From Emydura subglobosa (Eukaryota; Chordata; Testudines; Chelidae), in the NCBI GenBank assembly GCA_007922225.1, contig ML679961.1:3144319-3208318 (forward strand): 64,000 nt of DNA, read 5' to 3'. A program made the translations under genes and the position numbers. The notes under the pieces are model-generated. The model made no database searches. It saw nothing but the letters and a program-made list of their open reading frames with translations, and had not been told where the DNA came from. Below are positions 23,756 through 34,520 of this stretch, one piece after another. Positions within the stretch are counted from its first letter, which is position 1. Each line of letters starts with the position of its first letter.

Positions 23756-24458
23756 TGTGATGGGGTGTACCAGCCCCGCACTTGGCCAGAGGGGGTTAAC
23801 TGCACTCTGTGGGCTGAGGAGGCCATGCCCTTCCACCCCTGCTGGGCATGCTCATCCTGGAGACAGGATATAAAAGGGAGCGACCCAGCTCAGTTGGGCT
23901 GGACTTCTGAAGAGGAAGGATGTGTATTTCAGGCTCCTCCGGGGAGCCGCTGGAGCGCCAGACCACAAAGCCTGGATGCACCAAGCCACAGGAGGATACC
24001 AGACTGCTGGAGGAGACCCGAGGGGGATGGAGATATCAGGAGCTTTGCTGATTGATGACCCCAGGAGACTCATTGACCACTACACTGGAAGACAAGGTAG
24101 CCCAGGGGCACTAGACATTGATCTGATTGTGGAACCAGGATAAGGGCAGTATGATTCAGATGGATCCCCACTGACCTAGTGGCGAAACCACTCGCCACTA
24201 CCAGGGCCCTGGGCTGGGACCCAGTGGGGCAGGAAAGGCCTGGGTTCCCCTATTCCAGCTGCCACCCACCCCTGGGTGGTGGCCCAACCCCCACTCTTGC
24301 CGTTAGGACACACAGCCCTGCACACTGGGGCCACCGTAGTGACCTAACCATTAGGCCATCCTGCCCTGAGGGTAAGGGCGGGTGTTAATACTTGACCATG
24401 GGGCTATAATGGCCTTCCCCCTCTCCTAAGGGAGATAGAGTGTACTAGCCTCATGACA
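23756..24458 (+). mobile_element. LTR inserted in CR1
   Basis: The 703-bp block starts TGTGATGGGG and ends CTCATGACA, giving TG...CA ends with a short TGT-x-AT inverted repeat. It carries a TATA box (TATAAAAG at 23869-23876) about 113 bp from its left end. The 5 bases before it (GAAGC) and after it (GACAC) could be a decayed target duplication. The flanks belong to one CR1 (ORF1 end on the left, ORF2 start on the right). No internal retroviral genes are present, so it is a solo LTR if the ends are right. Orientation is taken from the TATA box. Confidence 0.7.
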
Positions 24459-26841
24459 GACACAAAGAGAAATAATTCCTGAATTGCCTCTACACCAATG
24501 CCAGCAGCCTGGGTAACAAACAAGAGGAATTGGAATTGCTCTTTTGTGTGAATACCAACTAGAACGAATTTATACTCATAACTGGAGTGTTACAATTAAT
24601 TATTATAACCTATGTAGGGCAAAGGGGAGGGAGAGGGGCACTCCGTTAAAAATGGCATTACTTGTTTCGGAGTCACTGATAATGCTGAAGAAAATTATCT
24701 TGAATGCTTCTGGATCACTGTCCTAACAGATAAAGCACAAGATGGGGTATTCATTGGTGTCTGCTACAGACATCCAAATCACTGAGGAAAGAGGACGATG
24801 GGCTCCTTACACACCTATCTATAATGGTAGGCAAAAAAAAGCATGGTCATGGGGGTCTTCAGTTTGGAAGATGTATGCTGGAGGCCTCATGGTGTCAGTA
24901 GTACATCCCTGGAATCTCTAAATATAATAGATGGTTATTTCCTAACGCAAAAAGCGTTGCAACCGTCATGAGGGAATTCCATATTAAACTCACCTTGGCA
25001 GATAAAGAGGAACTGATCGCAGAACTAAAAATGAATGGTAGCTTAGGTACAACCGATCATAACTTGATCACATTTATAAATGGAATATGATCCATACCTG
25101 GTGCTTTAAACGTGCCAGTTTCACAAAGCTGAAAACAATTAAGAGTCTGATCAACTGGGAGGAAGAATTTAATTAGAAAAATGTAAATGATAACTGGGAG
25201 TTGTGTGAAAATATTTTACTAGATGTCCAAAAAAGCCACAATCATGGAAGAAGGTCATCTTGGTTAAAATCCGACCTGATTTAGAGGGAAAATGAAGGGA
25301 CCTAAAGAAAAATTTTAAATGGAGCAAAGAGGGGAAGTTGATACTAATGAATATAAGTCATAAGGTAGGAATTGTATAAAACTGAAAAGGGAAGCAAAGG
25401 GACAGAAAAATCTATGGTAAGTAGACTTAAGGACAGTAAGAGGGAGATTTTTAACTATCATAGAAAAAAAAGAATCCTGACAATGGAATTGGTTCATTAC
25501 TAGATGGAAATGGTAGAATTGTCAGTAATAATGCAGAAGAGGCAGAAGTGTTTAGTAAATATTTCTGTGCTGTATTTGAGACAATGCAGATGATGTAGTC
25601 ATACAGAACACTCTGTCCATTCCACAAGGGTCTCAGGAGGACGTTAAACAGCAGCTACTAATGTGAGACATTTTTAAATCAGCAGGACAAAATATCTTGC
25701 ATCCAAGAGTTTTAAGAGAGCTGATTGAGGAGTTCACTGTACTATTAATGCTGATTTTCTATTACTAGAAAAGTTCCAGAAGACTGGAAGTAAGCTAATG
25801 TTGTGTCAATATTTAAAAATGACTAAATGGGATGATGCAGGTAACCATAGGCCTGCCAGTCTGACATCGATCCTGGACAAGATAAAAGAGTGGCTGATAC
25901 GGGACTCAATTAATTGTAGGTAGGCCTAACCTGACAGGAGTATTAAACACATGGGGGGAAGCCTCATGTTTGGAAGATGGGATTAGGAAGGTAAATGAAT
26001 CATCACACTGAAAATAAAACATTTGTGCTAAGTCAGATAAGTAAGTCGTTCGGTAGACTAAGGAGACAGAAGGTCTGAGCCAGCTAAAATAAGAGGGAGA
26101 ATACTCAAGGCACCATTTACTATGAACAAGATAACAATAGACAACGTAAGTTACGAACATAGAGATGAGGTAAAGAATAAGTCAAACATGGACAATGCGT
26201 GGACAGAGCATGCCCACATCTTGAATACTGCATGCAGACCTCGCCACCCCATCTCAGAAAAGATATATTGGAATTGGAAAACGAACAGAAAAGGGCAACA
26301 AAAATGATTAAGGGTATGGAAAAGTTTCCATATGGGGAAAGATTAATACAGGACTTTTCGGCTTGGAAAAGAGACGACTAAGGGGTGACATGATAGAGGT
26401 CTATAAAAGCATGATTGGTGTGGCAAAAGTAAATAAGGAAGTGCTATTTACGCCTTCTCATAATACAAAAACTAGGGGTCAGCAAATGAAATTAATAGGC
26501 AGCAGGTTTAAAACATATACAAGGAACTATTTCTTCACACAACACACAGTTTACCTGTGGATCGCCTTGCCAGAGGATGTTGTGAAGGCCAAGATTATAA
26601 CAGGGTTCAAAAAAGAGCTAGCTAAGTTAATGGAGGATAGGTCCATCAATGGCTATTAGCCAGGATGGACAGGGATTGCTGTTTGCCAGAGGCTGGGAAT
26701 GGCTGACGAGATGGATCATGTGATAATTACCTGTTTTGTTCATTCCCTCTGAAGCACCTGGCATTGGCCAGTGTCAGAAGACAGGATACCGAGCTAGATG
26801 GACCATTGGACTGATCCAGTAGGGCCGTTCTTATGTTTTTA
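24459..26841 (+). mobile_element. CR1 LINE ORF2 and 3' end, sense, decayed
   Basis: The plus strand begins ORF2 with NCLYTNASSLGNKQEELE (about 24483-24537), the conserved opening of the CR1 APE endonuclease. VFIGVCYRHPN (about 24750-24780) and a degraded GDFN motif reading MGVFSLEDVCW (about 24850-24883) follow. RT is represented by NHRPASLTSI (about 25845-25875). From about 25915 to 26190 no CR1 match is seen, so the catalytic centre is lost to deletion or replacement. The C-terminal domain resumes ([19 protein letters not shown], 26290-26346) and the copy ends with the standard tail (TAGATGGACC ... GGCCGTTCTTATG) at about 26841. Confidence 0.85.
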
Positions 26842-27110
26842 TGCTTCACAGAGATTGGTTCCTGCAAAATAACCAAGACAAGCCAAAAACATGTGATGCA
26901 ATATATAGTAAACGCAATGTGATGTGTAATGTATATAAAGGGAGAAGATTTCTGTGTAACTTTGGAGCTGTGACGTACCCTGTATCCACACACACACACA
27001 CATACACACACCAATCCCCCATCCCAGTTCAGTGTAGCATTGATGTATGCCAAATAAAGATACCCGAGTCACAAAGTCTACAGTCAAACTTGGTTCTTGG
27101 GTAGCCAAGT
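26842..27110. other. Unassigned spacer with CA run
   Basis: Separates two CR1 pieces. Contains a short CA-rich run at about 26987-27011. Nothing else recognised. Confidence 0.5.
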
Positions 27111-27114
27111 GGAA

Positions 27115-27547
27115 AAGGTCTCCAAGGAAATCCCAACATTAATAAAGAAGGATAATATAATTAATGCCAATCAACAAGGGTTTATAGAAAATAGATCCTG
27201 CCAAATTATCTGATATCGTTTTTTTATGAGATCACAAGTTTGATTGAGAAAGATAATAGTGGTTATGTAACATACTTTGCCTTCTATAAGGCATTTGACT
27301 GGGTACTGCACAACATTTTGGTTTAAAAATGAAAATGATAGAAAATTAACATTAAATGGATTAAAAGCTCACTAAGTGATAGGTCTCAAACTGCAAGGTT
27401 AAATGGAAAATAACCATTGAATAGCTGTGTTTCTAGTGGGATCCTTCAGGGATTGGTTCTTGGACCGCCATGCTATTTAAACACTTTTATCAGTGACCTG
27501 GAAGAAATAAAATCATCATTGATAAAGTTTGCAGATGACGCCGAGTA
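27115..27547 (+). mobile_element. Old CR1 RT fragment, sense
   Basis: The plus strand reads NANQQGFIENRSC (about 27163-27200), FYKAFDWVLH (about 27281-27310) and a degraded SSGILQGLVLGPP (about 27433-27470), and ends with KFADDAE (about 27527-27547), where the catalytic Asp pair is still visible. Stops and frameshifts are frequent. Its 3' end may be the fragment at 28075-28165, in which case 27548-28070 is foreign or decayed. Confidence 0.75.
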
Positions 27548-28074
27548 ATTATTTAACCAGGTTCCCTAAGAAGCTCACACCACATTGTGCCACAAATGTA
27601 AGGACCCAGCAGTGATGGATTATCCCTTTAAGTTGCACTGGGCCAAGTCTGCAAATGTTACACACACACAAACATCCCCAAGCCAGGAGCAGTATGGTAG
27701 TGTTTGCCGTTGGCTGCCTAGTGACTGGCACTGAATTTGCCAAGTTCTTGCAAGAATATATTGGGCAGTGTGCAAGGGTTTGAAGGACCGCACCATGGGA
27801 CCATTGCAAAATATGCAACCAAACCAAATCAGAACACAAATGGAATCTTTTTATTCAGTCTCATCTGCATCTCTCTTTGCTTGCTGGTTATTACATTACT
27901 GTGATCCAACATATCCCTGTAGACTGGGGACCCAAATCTGGCAGGCATCCTGGCCTTGTCCACGTAAAAAAACAAAACAATTCAGCAATCAGGGCTTACG
28001 CCAGCCCCTGATGGTTGGGGGTCATTGGAAAACTCCCGAAGAATAGGTTATCCCAGAACTGCTCACTTCCTGCA

Positions 28075-28165
28075 CCGTCCTCTGCAGCATCTGGGGCTGG
28101 CCACTGATAGAGCAAGGATACTGGACGAGATGGACCATGGGTCTGAGCCAGTCAGGCGAATCATG
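28075..28165 (+). mobile_element. CR1 3' terminal fragment, sense
   Basis: CTCTGCAGCATCTGGGGCTGG, CACTGATAGAG, GGATACTGGACGAGATGGACC and GGTCTGAGCCAGT form the conserved CR1 3' UTR end of an older subfamily. It may end the RT fragment that stops at 27547. The 527 bases between (27548-28074) have no clear CR1 match. Confidence 0.7.
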
Positions 28166-28447
28166 GCAACCCCCAGCGTAGGCAAATGAGAGACAATCTG
28201 CCCCTTTCCCCGCCTTCTCATGCTGGCCTCTTGTATTTAGGGGACACTGAGACACTTCCGATGAGATTTTGCTAACACCAAACACATCCAGTGTAGCTCT
28301 CTGACTCCCACACTAATACTGTGTCCTTTGTAAGCACATGACGAGGATGCAGGGTCCTGTCACCAATGAAGGCTGGCCTGGTGGCTAGGGCTCCAGCCCA
28401 GGGCTGAAGAGACCCTGCCCAATGTGCTGCTCTTCCACACTTTTCCT

Positions 28448-28625
28448 GGGTGGCCCTGGGCATGTCACTCAAGCATACTTCTTCAGAAGTCTTTAGCCTC
28501 CTCACTTCCACTGAAGTTGGGCTTTAATCTTTCGTGCCTCGATTCCCCATCTGCACAAGAGGGAGAATAGCAATGCCCTGCCCCGCAAGGGGAATGCGAA
28601 GATCGTTGTATTAATTTAGATGGAG
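28448..28625 (+). mobile_element. MIR SINE fragment, sense
   Basis: CTGGGCATGTCACTCAAGC followed by GTGCCTCGATTCCCCATCTG and GAGAATAGCAATGCCCTGCC is the usual MIR order (the 'cctcagtttccccatctg' core then 'ataatac'). A short non-MIR stretch interrupts it near 28475-28520. Ancient and non-functional. Confidence 0.7.
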
Positions 28626-28629
28626 TGTG

Positions 28630-29297
28630 GGTCGAAGCTGTTCACATCTCCCAGTCACTGTCCAACCTTACACAGCATCAAACACGGCTTGGCCGAGGGA
28701 CCTCAGCCTGCTTAGTGCCATGGCAAATGCTCCATTAACAATCCTCTTAACTTGTCCTTAAAGAGACAGAAGAACAGGAAAGGCAGTTACAGCATTTGCA
28801 AAGTAATCCATTCAATAAGGCTTTCATTTTAACATCCCTTGTTCCCTGTCCCTGTAGCTGGAGAGAGTTTTTAGAAGGAAAAAACCCTTGTTTGACAGTT
28901 GTTTGGATGCCATCAAAGATGGTACTCACTGTCCTTTTGGGGGCAGAGACGAAGTTTGTAGAGATGGGCTGGAGCTGTTGATGTTTTTCTTAAAGTCCAG
29001 TCCCGGTTCGTAGAAGATAAAGCAAGAGAAATACAGAGAAGAGGGAAGAGGAAAGACCAGCAGAGGTAGAACATGCAGCTTCTGTCTCTGGTGTTGACTC
29101 TCACTTACAACCTCCTTCTTGGAGAAACACAGATCCAGCGCCGGTCTTGTCAGCTTCTTCAAGGTGTGGCAAACTTGTGCCAGCGTTGGGCTGTTTAGGG
29201 CATTGCTTTGAGCTGCCTCTCCCTGGTCACAAGCTCACAACAATGCTGCAAAATATGCAGTCTTGGATGGCTAAGCCTGACTCTGATTAGACAGAAG
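28630..29297. other. Anonymous noncoding DNA
   Basis: No gene or repeat recognised. Frames do not exceed 78 codons. Confidence 0.45.
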
Positions 29298-29419
29298 TAG
29301 GGTGACCAGACAGCAAGTGTGAAAATCGGGATAGGGGATGGGGGGTCATAGGCACCCATATAAGAAAAATCCCGAAAATCAGGACTGTCCCTATAAAATT
29401 GGGACATCCGGTCACCCTA
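29298..29419. mobile_element. Small inverted-repeat element (MITE), copy 1
   Basis: 122 bp beginning TAGGGTGACCAGAC and ending CCGGTCACCCTA, so the ends are near-perfect inverted repeats. A TA at each extremity suggests a TA target site, as for Tc1/mariner-type or Harbinger-type non-autonomous elements. The interior carries partial inverted repeats. A second copy lies at 52382-52507 in opposite orientation. I recall this family as common in turtles. Confidence 0.8.
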
Positions 29420-32265
29420 GACTTTAGGAAAAAGGGGCGAGAGATAGGAAAGAGAAGAAATAAGGCAGGGAAAGAAAGGGACATATTGAGGGTGCGGGAA
29501 GAGGCCAAGCCTCACCTCCCAGGTGGTGGTCAGGAGTTAGTTGAAGCAGGTGGAGGTAGCGATATCATCTGGCTCCCTCTTGCTGCCCCAGTCTGGTCAG
29601 GACATCTCTCCGGGTTAGGACAGAGAAGGTCGGGGTTCCTGGCAGACGGTGGGAAGAGCAGCCACAATGGTGAAGGTTGCTTCAGTCGCTGTAGGAGAAG
29701 GCCCACAGAAGGCAGTGGAGGGGGGAACAGCCCATCCACCAACGACACCTCATTTCCAACACCCCAGTCTCAGTTCACTGGTTCTCAGTCTCACGCTGTT
29801 CTTGTTTACCAGGCATGATCTTAACGCAGCCCTTGAGTTATATCGGTAGGTCTTTTTCTTTGGACTAACGCAGCCCCTCCTTTTACCTGCCTTTCCCCAT
29901 CAACATGGATTACAGGCTATTGCAACATTTTATGAACTTTCGCTCCCTTCTTACAATCCAACTCACAACCAGGGTCAATTGATAAGACAGGCTAAATACA
30001 ATAGAGATTGGAGGGGCTTAGTAATGGGGTTTAATGTAACAGCCTGCGATAGATAGAAAGCTCTTACTACTATTTCATTTTGTACTGTGGAAGCAGAGAG
30101 GATCAGGGCCCGATACAGACACACGATAAGAAGGTCCCATTCCTGCCTTCGGCTTCTGACTGCCGGCTAACTCAGCTAAACTAACGCACGGCCAGTTTCT
30201 CTGCAGGCAGCAGTTCAGGATGGACTAGGTCAAACGAGCTACTGAGCCCAAAGCAAATGGGAACAGAATATTCCGTCACAGGCAGGGCTACACAGAGGAT
30301 TTTCAGGTGGATGGGGGGAAATGGGGAAAGTGAAGCCCCCCCCACTCCCCTTCTAAAAAAATTATCAATGAGGGGAGGCCCGGGGTGGGGGTGGGGACTG
30401 GGGAGTGAGCCCCAATGGGGGCTTCTGTCCACGGGGCTGGGCCTGGCTCCCTGCTCTGGATATTGTGACCTGGACATTGTGCTAGGACACCGCTCCATGA
30501 AGGGGGTGGCCAGGCCAAATTTCAACGAGTGGCATTATGACGGGGCATGCAGGGCCACAGTACCACTCAGTTCGGGTTGGCAGCCCTCCAGAAGAAGGGT
30601 GCTGGTCAAACCTGAATGGTGCTGTGACCCCGCACACCAGATCTCATTGCCCCTTGGCTTGGGGCCCTCTCAAATGGTCCCTTTTGTCTGCCTCTTCTGG
30701 ACAGCCTGGTCACAGGGAGCAGGCCCTGACCACTTTTATGAAGTGCAGGATCACAGGTGCCTGCAGCCCAGCAGTGGGTTTTCTAATCCTTCTTGGACTG
30801 TGTAGGAAAAAGAATGAACAGGAGTGAATAAGCAAAGCTCTTTAGCTGATACATTTGCCTTAAAAATCTGCACATTGATAGACATAAATAAGCGGGCTCA
30901 AAAGATTGGACTTCTACCATGGTGACTGATAATTTAAGACAAGTGTAGTTACAAGTGGGAAAAAAAGCTATTAGATCATTCAGACCAAGGGCAGGAGATA
31001 TGTCTTTTATTGGGGACTACCAGATATTAAATTGATATTGCACTTGCTCTTTGGTTGGAGGTCCTATAGCTTATGTTTATTGATAATAATCAACTTGCCT
31101 GAAAAATGGTTGCACAGGCACTGACACCAGTAACTTTTTATATAAGTGATTTTGTGTGATGTAAATCACTAGAAAATTGCAATGCTCTCTGGACAGTCTT
31201 GTTTGGATTTAGGGAAAAAAACCATATTGTGGGCAACATTTATCCTTGTTCTAACTTAATTGAAATCTCGAATGGACAGTGATGAATTTGGTCCAGGGTG
31301 ACAGCTACATTTTCCATATTCTTTCACCCAACTAATAAAAATGTTTCATTTTAAGAAAATAGGAATAGAATCTGTGATTCCGCATCCTGGCAGGCAGCAA
31401 AACCCTATTGAGAAGGGCACACGCAAATATTTACTGGCTAGTTAGCCCTTCTTTCCATTTCAGCGGCTCTTAAATGGAACAATACTGACATCCAGTGACA
31501 GATAAAAACCTGTGGCGAGCCTGTTCCCTACAATGTTCCAGAAGATCTGTCCTGGCCCTGTTGCTAGTGAAAGATATCAGCAAAATCATACTATGAATTC
31601 ACATTAGAAATGTATTATTTCATTACCTTAAAAATTGCATTTAAAACACAGCAACATTTCTTGCTTAAGGGAAATAGTGACATTTGTAAAGTCAAAACAC
31701 AATGCAGGAAAACAAATCAGACATTTAAGATATTCAACCCTGATCGCCTCACTCCTGGATTTTATGGAGTATTTCCACTTCAGCCGTGCCTTCCACCAAG
31801 AATCTCGAAGCAGTTTACAAATAAGGCCACAATCCTTGCTACAGTTCCCAGGCTAGCTGCACCTCTGACCCCGTCTGCTCTCTCCAATCGCACCCCCCGT
31901 TAGGTCTCAGGCCGCACTCACAGCAAGGGGAATCACGAAATTCTCCTGCGCTCAGACCTGGCCTAACTCTGCACCCCCTGTGATCACCTCAGCACTCGCA
32001 GGGCTGACTCTGGCCCGGCCCCTGCAGTTCTGGCAGTGGTGACCAGTCGCCAGGCAGCCTTCTTCAAGCAGAGCACTATTTATTTACAACCAAAGCATTT
32101 ACGAGAAAACAATAGATCGGTCGTTCCCACGGCTTACCATTTCCTGGGGCAGAGGAAGACCTTTGCACACTTGGGCAGGACCCGTGTCTCTGTCCCTGTG
32201 ACATTCCCCAGGGTACCATCTGGACTGTTGGACAGCTGTGTCCCATCAATCCTTTCGCACTGCTT
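29420..32265. other. Anonymous noncoding DNA
   Basis: No gene recognised. The longest frame (182 codons, 30257-30805 plus) overlaps 96-, 114- and 71-codon frames on both strands and lacks any motif. 30840-31740 is AT-rich. At about 31795-31825 a phrase like CTCGAAGCAGTTTACAAAT resembles the 3' region of old interspersed repeats but is too short to assign. Confidence 0.45.
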
Positions 32266-32269
32266 CGCT

Positions 32270-33165
32270 GTGAGAGCTACCACTCCTGGCTGGCTCCCAC
32301 ACAGCCTCCAGCATGTAAATGACAAAAGCCGAGGGCGAACGCTGAACATTGGCAAAAAAGTCCTCCACCAGCCTGCTCCCGGTCAATCATCAGACCCAGC
32401 CAGGAAGATCTACATTGACAGAGAGGAACTGGAAAACGTAGAACACGTTGACTAATTTGGTAGCCACCTCCCACAGAGGGCAAATATAGATGTCCACATT
32501 CAGCACAGAATCTGCTGTGCCAGCCTTCCCTTAGGCAGACTGCCTCAGCGGGGGTCCAATACCCATGACAACAGAACACACCCAAGAGTCTTAGTTTACA
32601 AAGCGGTGGTAATTCCAACTCATCTCGAGAGCTGCGAGACTTGGGTGACCTACAGAAAACACTTGCAAAACCTGGACCTCCAGCACCTTCTCCAGAAGAT
32701 CCTTCACATAAAGGCCAACATCTTCAGTGTTGCGGCCCCGATTATTCAGCACCAGCCGAGGTGGAGTAGACCCTGTGTGTGTATGTCTGAGGCACGCCGA
32801 CCAAAACAGCTGCTGTTCGCCCAGCACACCAAAGGAGCAAGGAAACGGGGAGGCCAAAAGAAAGGCTTTAAAGACACCCTCAGGACAAACATCAGGAGAT
32901 GAGACATCGCCATCACACACTGGCAGAGAGTCACCCAAGACAGAGCTAACGAGCGAAGATTTGTCAGAGAAGGAACAGCCACATTTGAGGAAAATCGCCT
33001 CGCCTTGGTCTGAGAAAAACACCAGGAAAGAAAGGACAGACACTGTCATGCAGCAATTGTAGCCCAAACCTGCCTCCCAACACCACCTGCAACATCTGCC
33101 AATGAGTCTCCATCACAAGGGTGGGACTCCTCAGTCACCAAAGGACCCACATAAAACAAAGCCAG
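32270..33165 (+). pseudogene. 3' end of an APE-type LINE (RT tail and C-terminal finger), sense
   Basis: The plus strand carries the part of ORF2 downstream of the RT catalytic block. In order: LNIGKKVLHQPAPG (about 32340-32381), EELENVEHVD (32423-32452), YKAVVIPTH (about 32596-32622), ESCETWVTYRKHL (32626-32664), then KQLLFAQHTKGARKRGGQKK (about 32805-32863). After a stop the frame resumes with ANERRFVREGTATFEENRLAL. The end shows CNICQ, a stop, and later RVGLLSHQRTH (about 33088-33153), a degraded C-x2-C-x12-H-x4-H finger typical of this LINE family's terminus. It is related to, but clearly not the same copy as, the element at 55.7-59.5 kb. It is truncated at the 5' side and dead. Confidence 0.8.
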
Positions 33166-33554
33166 CAACTGTCACCGCATCCCAGCACCCTTTGCCGTTC
33201 CCCGACTCACCAGCACAGGCCTCTCCTGTCCTTGTGCGAGAACTGCCACCCCAGCTAGAGTGCAGCCCTGCTCTTCCCAGCGGTAACCCCACAGCCTTTC
33301 TGCTGGGAGCATCCCTGACTCCTCCTGGCCCTCTCACAGGTCCGCTGGAGCCAGCTCTCCAGCCCTGGAGATGTCAGGAGGATAGTTCCTTTGCTGCTCC
33401 CCTGCCTTCAGTCCTCGCCAGACCTGGCTTGGGGATGCTAGACAACAAATCCCTCGTGCTGCTCTCCCACGTTCAGCCTTCTCCCAGGTCCCAAACAGAC
33501 GGACAGTCTCCTAGCCTATTACTTCCTCTTCCCAGGGAAAACCAGCAGAGAGCT
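33166..33554. other. Anonymous spacer
   Basis: C-rich, with a 155-codon plus frame (33102-33569) that starts inside the LINE tail and ends at the next CR1. It is Pro/Ser/Leu-rich and not convincing as a gene. Confidence 0.45.
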
Positions 33555-33559
33555 TTATT

Positions 33560-34515
33560 AGAATCATAGAGTCATAGACGATGAGGGTTGGAAGGGACCT
33601 CAAAAGGTCTTCTAGTCCAACCCCCTGCTGAAAGCAGGACCAACCCCAATGCAGTCATCCCAGCCAGGCCTTTGTCAAGCTGAGCTTTAAAAACCTCTAA
33701 AGATGGAGATTCCACCACCTCCCTAGGTAACCCATTCCAGTGCTTCACCACCCTCCTAGTGAAAAACCTTTTCCTAATGTCCAACCTAGACCTGCCCCAC
33801 TGCAACTTGAGACCATTGCTCCTTGTTCTGTCATCTGCCACCACTGAGAACAGCCTAGCTTCCTCCTCCCTGGAACCCCCTTTCAGGAAGTTGAAAGCTA
33901 CTATCAAATCCCCCCTCATTCTTCTCTTTTGCAGCCTAAACAAGTCCAGTTCCCTCAGCTTCTCCTCATAAGTCTTGTGCTCCAGCCCCCTCATCATTTT
34001 TGTTGCCCTCTGCTGGACTCTCTCTAACTTGTCTACATCCTTTCTGTATTGGGGGGCTGAAAACTGGACACAGTACTCCCAATCAGGCCTTACCAGTGCC
34101 AAATAGAGGGGAATAATCACTTCCCTCGATCTGCTGGCAATGCTCCTACTAATGCAGCCCAATATACCATTAGCCTTCTTGACAACCAGGGCACACTGCT
34201 GACTCATATCCAGCTTTTTATCCACTGTTACCTCCAGGTCCTTTTCTGCAGAACTGCTGCCCAGCTCATCAGTCCCCAGTCTGTAGCTGTGCATGGGATT
34301 CTTCCTTCCTAAGTGCAGGACTCTGCACTTGTCCTTGTTGAACCTCATCTGATTTCTTTTGGCCCAATCCTCCAGTTTGTTTAGGTCCTTCTGTATCCTA
34401 TCCCTACCTTCCTGGGTATCTACCACTCCCTCTAGCTTAGTGTCATCTGCAAACTTGCTGAGGGTGCAATCTACCCCATCCTCCAGATCATTAATGAAGA
34501 TGTTGAACAAAACTG
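33560..34515 (-). mobile_element. Young CR1 LINE, 5'-truncated, antisense
   Basis: The left edge is the CR1 3' terminus in antisense (AGAATCATAGAGTCATAG ... AAGGGACCTC). The right edge falls just upstream of the [10 protein letters not shown] block. TTATT lies at both junctions (33555-33559 and 34516-34520), which suggests a 5-bp target duplication. The coding part is open throughout and very close in sequence to the copy at 16154-17505, so both probably come from the same recently active subfamily. Confidence 0.9.
33572..34510 (-). CDS. CR1 ORF2 C-terminal part, open frame of 312 codons
   Basis: Starts at [14 protein letters not shown] and keeps the catalytic FADDTKLEG (residues 21-29). It then runs through [14 protein letters not shown] (59-72), [15 protein letters not shown] and [18 protein letters not shown], and on to [14 protein letters not shown]. 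Relative to the 490-codon copy a few substitutions are seen (for example PDWEYC for PHLEYC). The last 30 or so codons run past the usual CR1 stop, so the normal stop is lost and the reading continues into the 3' UTR. With the first half of RT and the endonuclease missing it cannot act alone. Confidence 0.88.
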   Translation of the reverse strand: MFNIFINDLEDGVDCTLSKFADDTKLEGVVDTQEGRDRIQKDLNKLEDWAKRNQMRFNKDKCRVLHLGRKNPMHSYRLGTDELGSSSAEKDLEVTVDKKLDMSQQCALVVKKANGILGCISRSIASRSREVIIPLYLALVRPDWEYCVQFSAPQYRKDVDKLERVQQRATKMMRGLEHKTYEEKLRELDLFRLQKRRMRGDLIVAFNFLKGGSREEEARLFSVVADDRTRSNGLKLQWGRSRLDIRKRFFTRRVVKHWNGLPREVVESPSLEVFKAQLDKGLAGMTALGLVLLSAGGWTRRPFEVPSNPHRL

Positions 34516-34520
34516 TTATT

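Noticed and set aside
30257..30805. 182-codon plus frame as a possible gene
   Set aside because: No recognisable motif, overlapping frames on both strands, no neighbouring exon signals that I can defend.
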